A stretch of 64,000 nt of DNA, taken from positions 9,967,973 through 10,031,972 of the forward strand of contig NC_081545.1 in assembly GCF_901000735.1 (NCBI RefSeq), given 5' to 3'. The position numbers and the translations under genes are program-made. Below the pieces are notes generated by a model, which ran no database searches, was not told the DNA's origin, and saw only the letters and a list, made by a program, of their open reading frames with translations. This DNA comes from Corylus avellana (Eukaryota > Streptophyta > Magnoliopsida > Fagales > Betulaceae). Each line of letters opens with the position of its first letter. Within the stretch, counting starts at the first letter, position 1. Below are positions 21,808 through 32,520 of this stretch, one piece after another.

Positions 21808-22752
21808 ATGTGGGGAGGCATTCCAACACCCCATGAACCATGTTCATATTGCTATAGTCCTTATCATCATGTTAGAAATTGTCCTACAGCAAGACAATCT
21901 TCTAATTATTCTTATGAGCATATGAACAAACCGTTCTCTAGACCGGGGAATGACCTTTATTCTGATCCCTATAACCCGGCGTGGAGCAACCAGTCTAATC
22001 TCTCGTGGCAAGCTAAAGCACCTGGGAATTATGCTCCACAACGTCATGAATTGTATCATCAGGCATATCCGCAATTCAATGATCAATCCTATTCTCCTCA
22101 ATATCAAGCAACTCCACAACAGATATACTAGGCCGCACCACCTCCCTTAGATTCTAATTTTGAGGCTCGGATGCTAAAAATGATAAGTGAGCTAACGGGT
22201 GAGATAAAGCAGACGGTGAAATCTCAACAGGAACGTTATACTCCTCAATTCTTCGCTGAGATAGACGCCAAGATGGAAGCTCATGTTGAACAAATCATCA
22301 ACCACATGGAGGAAGAGAGTACTTCTTGTCATGAGCAAGCTATCACCACACTGAGGAGTGGAGAGGTGGTCGAAAACCACGTGGAAGAAAGGAAGGAGGA
22401 GCCAAAGGAGGAGCAAATTAAGGTCCCACAGGATCTACATCGGGAAAAAAGCAAGGATGCGAGCACTAAGGCTTCTTCACCATCACCTCCTATTCCTGAC
22501 ATGCCATATGAGCCTCGAGCCCCTATTCCAGGTAATCTGAAATCTTCATTTTTAGGGACAGATGACACTATCCCGGTCATTATTTCTTATGACTTACCAA
22601 GAGGCCAGGTGGGTAATCTGTTAGGACAGTTAGACGAGGAAAAAGAGACCATCGAGGTAGAAAAACTCAACTATTCTCCCCATTTTATTCCAATTCATGA
22701 TTTACTTTCGGATGAGAAATTGTTTGGAAATACTCAGAAGGATCTACCTTGA
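21808..22752 (+). pseudogene. Gag-like ORF of gypsy A with CCHC knuckle, interrupted by one stop
   Basis: One frame covers 21808-22752 with a single in-frame TAG at 22129-22131. Near the start is a CCHC knuckle CSYCYSPYHHVRNC (C-x2-C-x4-H-x4-C). A Gln/Tyr/Pro-rich stretch follows. The second part has ELTGEIKQTV and a potential coiled coil (FAEIDAKMEAHVEQIINHME). AITTLRSGEVVENHVEERKE and an acidic tail with HFIPIHDLLSDEKLF close it. The N-terminal capsid domain seen in the related element C (44865-45518) is missing here. The ITTLRSG(K/E) signature sits between knuckle and protease in Athila-like polyproteins; here protease and pol never follow. I would not assign a function beyond RNA binding for the knuckle. 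Confidence 0.6.
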
Positions 22753-23123
22753 TATGCTGACATTTGGAATTACCCATTTGTGGGTAAAATTTATTCTCTT
22801 TGGTCAAAGAGAAGAAAAGATTGGTGCTTCAAATTTAAACTTAAGGGTCCAAGAATATTGTGCGCATCAAGGTTGTGGATTCCGTTGACTTGGCGGATTC
22901 CATATATTTTGACTAGATGAGTCAGTTTCATAAGATCGAGTGCAGGCCCTGTGCGCTTGACTCCTCATTCTACCAGGGTACATGATATCCATCCAGGTTT
23001 ACTTTATCCATTGTTGTTTCAGTCTTTGTTTATATTTTTACAACAATGTGTGCACTTGATTGGTATTTGGTTGGAGTATCACTTTGTTTTTCAAGACGTG
23101 TTTTTGCATTCAAGTTTGGGGGT

Positions 23124-24032
23124 ATGATTGAGAAAAATAACAAATGTGGTTTAGAAATGACAAAGAGCTACTCAAAAACATGAGTTACTCCAGCCGTATC
23201 TTTCTTCTATATATTGAGAAAAATATTAAAGGAAAGACATCACCTACAACGGTACAATTTGTTCCATAAAGGAAACTCCTTGACTATGCAACGGTAATAT
23301 TAGATCCTATAGGAAAGTTCACAATACAAAGGGAAATATATTTTCTTGCAGCAGATTCGCACATCCATAGTAGCATTAATGCCTTCAACGGTAACTTTAG
23401 CATATATAGAAATATCTTCACACATCCACACCTGTAATGGCATAGCTACACCATATACCATATAGAATATGTTCTTGTCTAGGTCCACATGGAAAGTCTT
23501 CAACGGTACTAGGAATATATAGGAATATCTTCTTGTCTTGGTCCACATGGAAAGTCTTCAACGGTACTAGGAATATATAAGAATATCTTCTCTACTAATG
23601 AGAGCCAACGGTAATATTTTTTTTCTAAACCAATCTCTTTTCCATATTTTTGGTGAAGCTCAATGGGTAGTGGATTCTATTAATTCTTTTGCTTTATCAC
23701 TCCCCCTCAAGCTGGAGGGCGGCGGAGGCAGAACTCCAAGCTTGATTCGAAGAGTATGAAAGTGATCTTTAGAGAGTGCCTTGGTGAGAATATCTGCAAC
23801 CTGTAAAGTGGAGGGAACGTAGCGGGTAATAAGAGTACCAGCAGCAACTTTTTCGCAAACATAGTGAACATCAAGTTCAATATGTTTGGTGCGAGCATGA
23901 AAAACAGGATTCACTGTTATATGAAGGGCACTAATATTGTCACAGAATAATGTAGAGGGAAGGTGCAGTGTAAGACCGATATCACGAAGCAAATAAGTTA
24001 TCCAAGTGAGTTCAGCTGCAGTAGAGGCCATG
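23124..24032 (-). mobile_element. 3' end of a Ty1/copia element (LTR plus RNase H), inverted
   Basis: On the minus strand: the end of copia RNase H, a polypurine tract TTGAGGGGGAG (around 23700-23711), then an LTR from TGATAAAGCAAAAG (23699) to ...TTCTCAATCA (23124). The LTR contains three to four tandem, imperfect ~60-base units with GTCCACATGGAAAGTCTTCAAC (about 23380-23600). Everything upstream of the RNase H end is missing, and the break at about 24032 abuts a gypsy protease of opposite orientation. Confidence 0.72.
23660..24032 (-). pseudogene. Copia RNase H C-terminal fragment
   Basis: Minus-strand translation begins AMASTAAELTWITYLLRDIG and continues LFCDNISALHI, FHARTKHIELDVHYVCEKV and QVADILTKALSKDHF. 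This is the standard end of copia RNase H, with the DN and T/H-E-D positions and the ADxxTK motif. The open frame runs through the polypurine tract into the LTR before its stop. Residues upstream of AMASTAAE in the same open frame are antisense gypsy sequence, not protein. Confidence 0.78.
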
Positions 24033-24944
24033 GCGGCAAACAAGAGCTCGAAGTTCCATGATATTTTGGAAGTGTTCAAGCAAGTGCAGATAAACATTCC
24101 ATTCTTAGATGCCATCAAGAGAAAGATGAACGTCCCCAAGAAAGCTTTCCTGACTGAGCAAGTCAGCTCTATCTTGCAATACAAGATGCCTGTAAAGTAT
24201 AAGGACCCTAGATGTCCTACCATTGCTTGCAAGATTGGTGACAATCAAGTTGAAAAGGCTCTGTTGGATTTAGGGGCCAATGTAAATCTACTGCCATATT
24301 TAGTATATGTTCAGCTGGGATTGGGAGAATTGAAATCCACTTTAATTACATTTCAGTTGGCCGATAGATCTGTGAAGGTTCCAAGGGGAATTATTGAAGA
24401 TGTGCTGATCAAAGTTGATATGTTCTACTACTCTGTGGACTTCATCGTCTTAGATACAGAGACGAAAAATGCAGAAATTCAAGTTCCAATCATATTAGGA
24501 CGTCCCTTTTTAGCTACGGCTAATGCCCTAATCAACTGTAGATTTGGAGTCATGAAGATATCATTTGGAAACATGATAGTTGAGCTGAACATCTTTGATA
24601 CCAGCAGGCAGCCATTTGAGTATGAGGAGGTTAGAAGCACATGCTTAATTGAGGAGATAGTGGAGAAAACAGTCAATGAACCAGATATTGAAAACCCACT
24701 GGGAGAATGCCTGATTGCACTGGGAAGTGACACAAAACTGGACACCCTATTGGAACAAGCTGATGCCTTGTTAGACTCAACTCCTGAGATAGAGACAGAG
24801 ACTGCAGAAATTACTTTGACATCATCCCCTGATCCATCGTCATTAGCAGCTGAGCCTGTCAAGCAGGAGTTGAAGCCTCAGTCTTTGGTTCATCATTTGT
24901 TTTGTTTTGATTTTATTTTTCGTTTTATTTTGCTAAGGGACTAG
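24033..24944 (+). CDS. Gypsy (Athila-like) aspartic protease, open frame, orphaned
   Basis: Open for ~303 residues after the junction; an ATG at 24006 lies in copia-derived antisense, and the true start would have been in gag. SSKFHDILEVFKQVQINIPF begins the conserved part. A 17-residue gap (relative to 10233-10003) follows PFLDAI. The active-site loop is ALLDLGANVNLLPYLVY, with DLG at the catalytic position. VPIILGRPFLATANALINC is the hydrophobic second half. The acidic tail ends with a short hydrophobic extension (CFDFIFRFILLRD) read from sequence near the polypurine tract. It retains an uninterrupted frame, unlike its relative, but has no gag or RT around it, so activity is unlikely. Confidence 0.7.
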   Translation, partial: AANKSSKFHDILEVFKQVQINIPFLDAIKRKMNVPKKAFLTEQVSSILQYKMPVKYKDPRCPTIACKIGDNQVEKALLDLGANVNLLPYLVYVQLGLGELKSTLITFQLADRSVKVPRGIIEDVLIKVDMFYYSVDFIVLDTETKNAEIQVPIILGRPFLATANALINCRFGVMKISFGNMIVELNIFDTSRQPFEYEEVRSTCLIEEIVEKTVNEPDIENPLGECLIALGSDTKLDTLLEQADALLDSTPEIETETAEITLTSSPDPSSLAAEPVKQELKPQSLVHHLFCFDFIFRFILLRD

Positions 24945-24966
24945 CAAAAGTTAAGTTTGGGGTGTT

Positions 24967-26354
24967 TGATGTGTGCCAAATATTGAATATTTGGACCCTT
25001 TAATTTACTTGTGTTAATCCTTTAGCTGTGTTATTATTATTTGATGTTCTGTGTTACTTTTGTGTTTTTAGTATTTTGTAGGCCATTGAAGAGAAACTAC
25101 TTTTCGGAAGAAAACATACTTTAAGAAGACCTAGATGATGTGGTTAAGTTTAAGAAATGGTTAAATCGGATTAAAGATAAGATTGGATTAAAGTTCAGAT
25201 TGAATAAAATTTTGGATTGGATTAGAATTCAGATTCTGCACATGTCTCTGTATTTTGATCATAACTTTTCGCTCATAAATCTGATTGAGCTGATTCAAAC
25301 AGAATTGGAAAGCTAACTCAAAATACTACAATTCATTAGGAAATAGGATTTGCCTAATTCGGAAGTTTTCTATTCCAAAATCATCCCGCAATAAAAAGGG
25401 TACAAACTTGGACGAATTTTATCCAATTTCAACTTGTAAAACCCTATGTTTTAGGTCTATAAATAGGGAATTATCAGATTAGTTGGGGGGACTACGAATT
25501 TAAAGAGTGCAGAGGAGAAAGAAGAGAGTTTAAGGTTTTCCTAGTTTTTGGATCTCTACTTTGTGATTCTTATTTGTAAGTACTCGATTTTACATTATGA
25601 ATTCAATTAATTTTGTTTTGTCTTTCAATAACATGAGAGGCTGAACCTTCAACTAAGGTTGAAGATGAAGCCTCGCTTATGATTAGCAACTTTGTTTCAT
25701 GTATGTAATATTTTCCAATTTAATGGTTTAATTGCTCTATTGTTTTACTTATAATCAATTGGATTGAATAAATCTTAGATATCTTTTATGATTTAAGGAT
25801 ACACTTGATGATTTAAGATTAGTCAATATAATTGATTGTTTGGTTTTCTTTGTTAAAAATTGGATTTCCCATGTGATTTATTCTCTGGATACAATTGATG
25901 TTTTGATAAAGATTGGATATTTTCATGTGATTTACGGATACAGTTAATGATTTGATCGAAAATTGGATTTCTTTTGTGATTTGGGTTATGAATTGATACA
26001 TGGGATCTTTTGATTAATTTTTTGAAGTAATAGTAAAACAAACTTAAGATTTATATGTGAGAACTTTGGGGAATATTATAGATCATGAAATTATGTTGTT
26101 ATGAAATTGTTAGTGCGGATTCCGAAACCTTAGTGCTTTGTCATAAGTTTTCGATCACTTTAAATTGTTTATGTTTTTACCTTTTCATTTAAACAAAAAA
26201 TTCTCTCAAAAATTTGGACATAGATTAGGTTTTAATTAATTTAGATTTAAAATTGTTTTCAATATTACAATTCTCTGTGGGTTCGACTTCGTACTTGCAA
26301 TCCATTAACTACGATTGATTCGTACACTTGCGAGTTAAATAAATTTGCACAACA
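24967..26354 (+). repeat. 3' LTR of gypsy family B (1,388 bp)
   Basis: It starts TGATGTGTGCCAAATATTGA and ends GTTAAATAAATTTGCACAAC(A). A TATA motif CTATAAATAGGG lies near 25459-25470. It aligns with 13831-12440 (inverted) and 46695-48032. Confidence 0.85.
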
Positions 26355-26511
26355 CTTCTGCATCATCCTAATTTCAACATGGAATCTTTTTCATCAAGAC
26401 CAAATGATGATTAGGCCAACAAAGGGCCAAAAGATGGGCAACTTGGCTTCTTTTGATTTTTTGATTTTTTTTTTCTAACAAAGTACACCATAGCAATTAA
26501 GCATTTAACAA

Positions 26512-26627
26512 TCCTCAAGAGGTAGCTCAATCGGCTGGGACCACGCCTAATAAAGCGAAGGTCACTAGTTTGAATCCCCCTTCCCTGTCTTATGTGGACA
26601 TGGCAAAAAAAGAAAAAAAAAAACTTG
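26512..26627 (+). mobile_element. tRNA-derived SINE with 12-bp target duplication
   Basis: An A-box-like TAGCTCAATCGG (26523-26534) and a B-box-like AGTTTGAATCC (about 26567-26577) sit 30-odd bases apart, as in a Pol III internal promoter. The body ends in CATGGCAAAAAAAG followed by an A-rich tail. The flanks are perfect copies of AGCATTTAACAA (26500-26511 and 26628-26639). Such duplications mark LINE-assisted insertion. It has no coding capacity. Confidence 0.85.
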
Positions 26628-26732
26628 AGCATTTAACAAACAAAGAAGGGATAAACGCATAGTAAAGTATATGCTTTTTTCTGCTGAATATCGAAACCCA
26701 TAAATCGCATAGTAACATTCAACTTTGATAGT

Positions 26733-27467
26733 TGTTGGGTCGTAGATCTACCCATTGAATGCCCGGAAATCCTTGGGCCCAATCTAAGCATGGAAAGATC
26801 CAAGCCCAATAAGGTTTTGGGTAACCAGGCCCAAATTCCTCAACTTCTGAGACCTACAGATCTGAGACCCATAAGATCCGAGATCTTTGAAGCCGAGACC
26901 GTTAAGTCCGAGACTAACTCAGGGCACACAGGTCTCGGTAGCAAGGATACCTTGAATTTCTTGGGAGATATAGCTATTAATAAATAAGCGATCTTATCCA
27001 TACAAAAGCTATCACATCTATTTAAAATACAAATCAGATATGTTATCTGATGATCGCATACAAATATTAAAATTAAGCGATACATATAACCACAAAATCT
27101 TATGATCTTAATCCCCTAAGATCTTGGTAAGGATAACTACTCAAATCCCTTGTTAGCAACTGCATCGCAGAAACTCAGGGAAGAGTAAGTCATTGGTTAG
27201 GGGACTTCCAGTACTTCATGCCTATAAAAGACAGATTACTTCTTCACATTTGGGTAAGCGCAACTTTGGCCCCTAAGCTTTCCTTTGTTGCTTATACTCT
27301 ATCTCTCTCTAATTCTGACTTAGGCATCGGAGTGTCCCCGCCGGCTCACCCCCGGTCTCTTCGATCATTTTCTTTTTCTTTGTTGTACAGTTAAAGCTCT
27401 TTGAGTGTTAGTCGACTCGGACTCGACAGGCGTATCACGTCACCAGTAGGAAATCTGTGCTTCAACA
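26733..27467 (+). repeat. 5' LTR of gypsy element D
   Basis: TGTTGGGTCGTAGATCTACC...GTGCTTCAACA, 735 bp. The CTATAAAAG TATA box is near 27225-27233. Upstream are repeated CCGAGA / GAGACC words (26855-26935). The primer binding site follows directly. Its partner LTR is not in the window. Confidence 0.72.
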
Positions 27468-27470
27468 GTT

Positions 27471-27489
27471 TGGTGCCGTCTGTGGGAAC
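27471..27489 (+). promoter_or_regulatory. Primer binding site, gypsy element D
   Basis: TGGTGCCGTCTGTGGGAAC lies three bases past the LTR end. The sequence type is common in plant gypsy elements. Confidence 0.78.
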
Positions 27490-27526
27490 TCAATTTTCAT
27501 CAGTTCTTACCATCTATTAATCCGAT

Positions 27527-28860
27527 ATGGTGACCACACGTTCCATTCAAGCAGGCACCTTCGGCGCACCGGCTCCTAATCTAGCTGATTTCATGAAACA
27601 GATGACCGAATCTATGAATGCCCTGAAGATGTAGAATGAAGGCCTCGCCACAAGGCTCATGGTTGCCGAAGGCCACAATAGCTGGAGGGACCAAGAGCGG
27701 GTGGAAAGGCTGGCGAAGAAGCGTGAAGAGAGGCGTGAGAAGGAGAGGCGTGTAGAGATCCGTAGGGGAAAGTTGATCGCTGACCAGCACTAGCATCACG
27801 GAGATGATTGGAGTTCGGTTCAAGCTAGCCATCATATGACTATCCAGAATGAGGAACATCGCAAGCAGGAGGACCCGAAGAGGTCTTAGCATACTAGGCC
27901 TCAACGGGAGAAATCTCGTCAAGAAGATCATAATGATGGGCTGAATGAGAACCATGTTAATTCTGATATGGAAGATCTCAAGAAGAAGTATGAGGAGCTA
28001 ACTCGCCAGTTGGCCATCAAGGAGTGGAAAAGTACTGCGGGAGAGCTTATGGACAACACCAATTTGCCTTTCACTGATCAAGTGTTGGGCTTCCCCTTAC
28101 CTGACAACTTCAAAATGCCTTGTATCGACAAGTATGATGGTAATGGAGACCCTGCTGAGCATATTGGTTCGCCAAATTGCGCGTTGAGTCGGTAGATAAT
28201 TTCAAAGAACTCGGGTGCCTCTTCCTAAGCCAATTCTTGGCAACCAGGAAAAGGAAGAAGCACCCAGCTTGCTTACTATCCCTTCATCAGGGAAAGGAAG
28301 AGAGCCTAAAGGATTTCCTGCTCAGGTTTAATAGAGAGAAGCTGTTGGTGGAGAGCCCAAATGACCAAACGGTACTATCCGCATTATGGCACGCAGTGAG
28401 GCCGAATGGGCCTCTGATGGCCGAAATAGCAAAAAGTTTGATAGAATTAACTCTTTACCAGTTCATCAATCAGACGGAGGAGTACATCAATCAGGAAGAA
28501 ATGATTGGAGCTCTAATGAAGGGTCAGGAGGAAGAAGACCAAGCAAAAGATAGCAGCAAGAAGGAACTACCTGCAACTTCCACTCTGAAGAGGGGAAAAT
28601 CCAGAAGAAAGTAGGTAAGAAGGTCGTACCATCCTTCCTAAAGATAGAACCCCGGCGACGCGAAGAATGAAGGTTCACACCCTTGAATGCCGGCATCATT
28701 GAGGTGTTTATGGAGATTAGAAAAGATCCAGCTTTTAGGTGGCCGAATAAGTTGAGAGGTGATCCAAGGAAGCGAGATCGAATGAAGTTCTGTGAGTATC
28801 ATAACGATCATGGACATTTGACGGAAGATTGCGTAACCCTACGATAGGAAATCAAAACCT
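27527..28860 (+). pseudogene. Gag of gypsy element D, several stops and shifts
   Basis: The ATG at 27527 (MVTTRSIQAG) begins the frame. Stops break it after LKM, DQH and KRS. It continues in frame through the Arg/Glu-rich coiled-coil zone and MEDLKKKYEELTRQL to the capsid start LPDNFKMPCIDKYDGNGDPA (about 28111). A deletion/shift at about 28165-28180 is followed by the capsid core FKELGCLFLSQFLATRKRK, EESLKDFLLRFNREKLLVES and LTLYQFINQTEEYINQEE. A knuckle of the CEYHNDHGHLTEDC type (C-x2-H-x4-H-x4-C) lies near 28793-28835. It is non-functional here. Confidence 0.72.
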
Positions 28861-29159
28861 TCATCAGAAATTTAAGGCTTATGAGATTTCTTACAAGTGA
28901 GAGGAATCGAGACATAATTCACCAGCAGTCCCTCCTGTTGGACGGGAATCGAGAACGCAGCGAGACAAGAACTGAGACGTGATCGATACGATGATTCGAG
29001 AGCACCTCGGGACCAAGGAGTAGAAGGTGAAATCCACACTATCTCTAGAGGGATAGCTGGGAGAGGACAGTCCAATTCAGCTAGAAAGGCTTATACGAGG
29101 AAAATGCAAACTGAAGTGGTCTTTTTGCTACAAAGACTTCTAAGGTTGCGAGGAAAGAC

Positions 29160-30288
29160 TCAATGGTCCTTTCTTTTTTCAAAGAAGATGCCAGGGGGTA
29201 ATGATGCCACACGATGATCCACTAGTAGTAACAGTGACGGTGGCCAACCATATGATCCATCGAATTTTGATGGATAATGGAAGCTCGATTGATGTCCTCT
29301 ATTGGCCGGTTTTTAAGCAAATGAGTATTGATCATGATAGGATCAAACCATTTGGCTCTCTCCTGGTTAGATTCGCAGGGGAGCAAGTCCAACCAATTGG
29401 TCTTATTTCTCTCCCGTAATAGCAGGAACGGCACCCAAGCAGAAAACTGTGATGGTAGATTTTTTGGTTGTCGATCGACCCGGTGGCTACAACGCCATCA
29501 TCGGTCATCCTGTTTGAATAAGTTGAAGGCCATAAATTCAACGTACCACTTGATGATGAAGTTCCCAACAGAAAAGGGAGTTGGAGAAATGAAGGGGGAT
29601 CAGTCTCAAGCAAGAAGATGTTACAATACATCTCTCAAGAAGGCCTCGGACCCGACTCCTATTGTAATTGGTACAGTGGGTGGTAAAGGCAAGAATGAGC
29701 CAAAGGGTGAGCCAGCTGAGCCACTGGAAGACGTGGTAGTTGGTGAAGGTAGAATTTTGAAGATCAGGATGCAGCTCGATCCTTGGATTCGAGAGGGTCT
29801 TGTCACCTTCCTTCGACAGAACCTAGAGGTTTTTGCATGGACTCATAATGATATGCCAGGAATCAGTCCTGAAGACATTCTCCACCATCTCAATGTGGAT
29901 CCGAGTGTGAAGCCGGTAAAACAAAAAAGAAGGAAGTTCACTCCTGAGCGGAATATGGCTATAGCCGAAGAAGTGGAAAAGTTGCTTAGACCTCGGTTCA
30001 TTGAGGAAGTCTATTATCTAGATTGGTTAGCCAGTGTAGTATTGGTGAAAAAATCCAATGGGAAGGGGAGGAAGTGCGTAGACTTCACCGACCTCAATAA
30101 AGCTTGTCCAAAAGACAGTTTTCCATTACCCAGTATCGATGCGTTGCTTGACTCGACAGCTAGGTATGGCTTACTCAGCTTCATGGACGCTTTCTCTGGC
30201 TATAACTAGATCTACATGCATCCAGAAGATCATGAAAAAACTGCATTCATAACAGACCGAGGCCTGTACTGCTACAAAGTCATGCCCT
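29160..30288 (+). pseudogene. Protease and partial reverse transcriptase of gypsy element D
   Basis: The protease part at 29201-29419 has ILMDNGSSIDVLYWPVF, with DNG in place of DTG/DSG, and continues after a shift (VDRPGGYNAIIGHPV). Then an RT-proximal linker (EGRILKIRMQLDPWIREGLV, NDMPGISPEDILHHLNVDP) and the RT fingers follow: RRKFTPERNMAIAEEVEKLL, WLASVVLVKKSNGK, RKCVDFTDLNKACPKDSFPL and SFMDAFSGYN. A stop (TAG) then replaces the usual Q codon, and the text ends after DHEKTAFITDRGLYCYKVMP. The catalytic YxDD block and everything after it is missing. Confidence 0.78.
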
Positions 30289-30857
30289 TAACCCAACCCC
30301 CCAAGTAACCCCTAACTCCCACCTCCCTCATTTAATGCCCCTCGTACTTCCCTCCCAAAAAACCACCATTTTCCTTTGTGCTTCAGGTTTGGTTGCCTGG
30401 TTTCTTGCGGAAGGGATGTTCATCTGAAGGTTGTGTTGTAATATTTGTTACAAACATTCATTTTTCAGTCATTTGAAAATGTTTTATCATTTGATATTAT
30501 CTTCATGAGTTTTATGGGAAATAAAAATCAGCTTTAACCATTTTAGTTTATAACTGTTTGTATTTATTACTTGGTTATGAGTTATTAAATAAAAATTAGT
30601 TTTAATTATTTTTACTATTTTGACCGTTAGTCTTTAACAAGTTTTATTGTAGTTTGACCATTTGATTATTAACAAATGTTTTACCATTTTTTATGTTATG
30701 ACCATTTGGTCATTAATTATATAAAGAAAAAAAAAACATCCACAATCCTATGGCAGAGTGAGTTTGCAACAACCAAAAAAAAAAGAAAAAAGAAGCAAAC
30801 TCATTTTCTTTATAAAAGAGTTTGGTCCTATTCTAGAAGACAAATTGCATAGAATTT
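30289..30857. other. Non-coding spacer
   Basis: No gene is seen. It consists of a C-rich start, then AT-rich text with repeated GACCATTTG words (30600-30720). It is the left flank of copia element E. Confidence 0.4.
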
Positions 30858-31099
30858 TGTAGAAAAAGACAACAGAAAGATAATTGTAGAGAAGAAATTT
30901 GTATTTCTGATATGTGTTCAATTGTACAATAGAATGACCTATTTATAGTTGAATGAGGCCCTAAAAGAAAGGAAATACAATAATTACAAAATCACATAAA
31001 ATTAGCATATTTACAATAATGAATACGGTATCAAATATTTCCGTAATATATTGAGAATATTACGGGAATATAATATTGCAGAAATATAATATTCTAACA
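30858..31099 (-). repeat. 3' LTR of copia E
   Basis: Minus strand TGTTAGAATATTATATTTCTGC to CTTTTTCTACA. The minus-strand TATA-like CTATAAATAGG lies near 30945-30955. It pairs with 35631-35872. Confidence 0.88.
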
Positions 31100-31112
31100 T
31101 TCCCCCTCAAAC
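31100..31112 (-). promoter_or_regulatory. Polypurine tract of copia E
   Basis: Minus-strand GTTTGAGGGGGAA directly precedes TGTTAG of the 3' LTR. Confidence 0.75.
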
Positions 31113-31156
31113 TCTAGGGGTGAAGCCAACTTGAGTTTGGAGATAAGACCATTGAG

Positions 31157-32520
31157 TCATCCCGGTGGATGAGATTTGGTAAAGATGTTAGCCAATTGAT
31201 TTGCAGAGGTGACGGAATGAAGATGTAAAATACTATGCTGAAGATGATGGCGGATGAAATGACAATCAATCTCGATATGTTTTGTGCGCTCATGGAAAAC
31301 ATCATTATGAGCAATCTGTATGGCACTCCGATTGACACAATAAATAGGAGAACTAGTGGACTGAGAAACACCCATGTCGGACAAAAGACATCGTAACCAG
31401 AGAAGTTCAGATGTAGTGTCAGCAAGAGCATGATACTCAGCTTCAGTACTAGATCGAGCAACAACAGATTGTTTCTTACTGCGCCATGAAATTAAAGAAG
31501 TTCCAAGTAAGAAACAATATCCAGTGGTAGAGCGACGATCAGTAGGATCACCAGCCCAATCAGCATTAGAGTAGGCTCGGAGCTCAAGAGATGAATGAGG
31601 AGAGAAGTGAAGACCATGAAACATAGTGCCCTTGACATAAAGCAAAATGCGAAGAACAGCAGCATAATGAGTAGATCGAGCTGCACTCATAAATTGACTC
31701 ACAAAATGAACAGCATAGGCAATATCAGGCTGTGTAACAGTAAGATAAATGAGACTACCTACTAGTTGTCTGTAGAGAGTAGCATCTGATAAAGGCTCAC
31801 CATCCGTGGCTAGAAGTTTGACATTGGTCTCAAGGGGGTTGCTCACTGTTTTACTGTCTGTCAGACATGCTCGGGAAAGTAGATCAGATGCCTATTTGGC
31901 TTGAGAGAGATAATAACCATCATTACTCGAGGTAACCTCAAGACGAAGGAAGTAGCTCAGTGTCCCCAAGTCTTTCATTTCAAAATTTTGGCTAAGGAAG
32001 GATTGAAGAGCACGAATGCCTAAAATGTCATCACCAGTAATAATCATATCATCTACATAAAGAAGGACAGGGATAGTACCATTACCAGTAGTCCGAAGAA
32101 AGAGAGTTGAGTCATAAGAACTAAAAACAAAGCCTTGTTGAGCAACCACAGAACTAACTTGGCAAACCAGGCACGAGGAGCCTGCTTGAGACCATAAAGT
32201 GCCTGACGGAGTCTGCAAACTTTGTGTGGCGGATGATGATAGCCAGGTGGAGGGTGGATATAGACTTCTTCTGTAAAATCACCATTGAGGAATGCATTTT
32301 TAACATCCATCTGAAATAACTGCCAATGACGAACAACAGCAACTGCAAGTAAGAATCTAACAGAGGTTAGTCTAGCAACAGGAGCAAAAGTCTCCTCATA
32401 GTCAATACCATACTCTTGAGTAAATCCTTTCGCAACAAGACGAGCCTTATAGCATTCCACAGATCCATCTACACGAGTTTGAATTTTCTAAACCCACTTA
32501 CATCCCACTGCAAACTTCCC
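31157..32520 (-). pseudogene. Copia E reverse transcriptase and RNase H
   Basis: In minus order, 32460-32053 gives the RT start ([65 protein letters not shown]). The frame then shifts, and 32218-31892 carries [14 protein letters not shown] with the catalytic YVDD and FEMKDLGTLSYFLRLEV. A further break precedes 31846-31157 with LYRQLVGSLIYLTVTQPDIA and RNase H (AYSNADWAGDPTDRRSTTGY, VARSSTEAEYHALAD, HERTKHIEIDCHFIR, SANQLANIFTK). Catalytic residues are still readable. At least two frame breaks and a stop near 31892 make it inactive. Confidence 0.85.

Larger units (their letters stand above)
21386..23123 (+). mobile_element. Internal region of gag-only gypsy element A
   Basis: The element runs from the primer binding site TGGCGCCGTTGCCGGGGA (21391-21408) to a polypurine tract AAGTTTGGGGGTA (about 23111-23123). 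It encodes only the C-terminal part of a gag-like protein. The leader (21540-21705) contains several copies of a TGCGATCGAGCGCAC-like motif. Past the polypurine tract the expected gypsy LTR is absent and an inverted copia LTR follows. Confidence 0.65.
24033..26354 (+). mobile_element. 3' part of a gypsy family-B element (protease plus 3' LTR)
   Basis: Plus-strand counterpart of the minus element at 9223-13831. The protease frame is followed at once by a polypurine tract (AAGTTAAGTTTGGGGTG, about 24947-24963) and a full LTR. RT, RNase H and integrase, expected between protease and LTR, are deleted. The 5' limit is the junction with inverted copia sequence. Confidence 0.75.
26733..30288 (+). 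mobile_element. Ty3/gypsy element D, truncated within RT
   Basis: 5' LTR, primer binding site, gag, protease and the beginning of reverse transcriptase, all on the plus strand. The element ends abruptly after RGLYCYKVMP in RT, and the following CCCAACCCCCC text is unrelated. RNase H, integrase and the 3' LTR are absent. The primer site and the CEYH...GH...C gag knuckle differ from families A-C, so this is a separate lineage (Tat/Retand-like in my judgement). Confidence 0.78.

Noticed and set aside
21495..21925. Overlapping ORFs on both strands rich in Arg/Ser/Ala
   Set aside because: They run through the CpG-rich GCGATCGAGCGCA motif cluster and have no family resemblance. Similar shadows occur at 43318-43644, 46357-46741 and 49501-49847.
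26512..26600. A genuine tRNA gene
   Set aside because: Only A and B box similarity is present. There is no credible cloverleaf, and the poly(A) tail with target duplication makes it a SINE.
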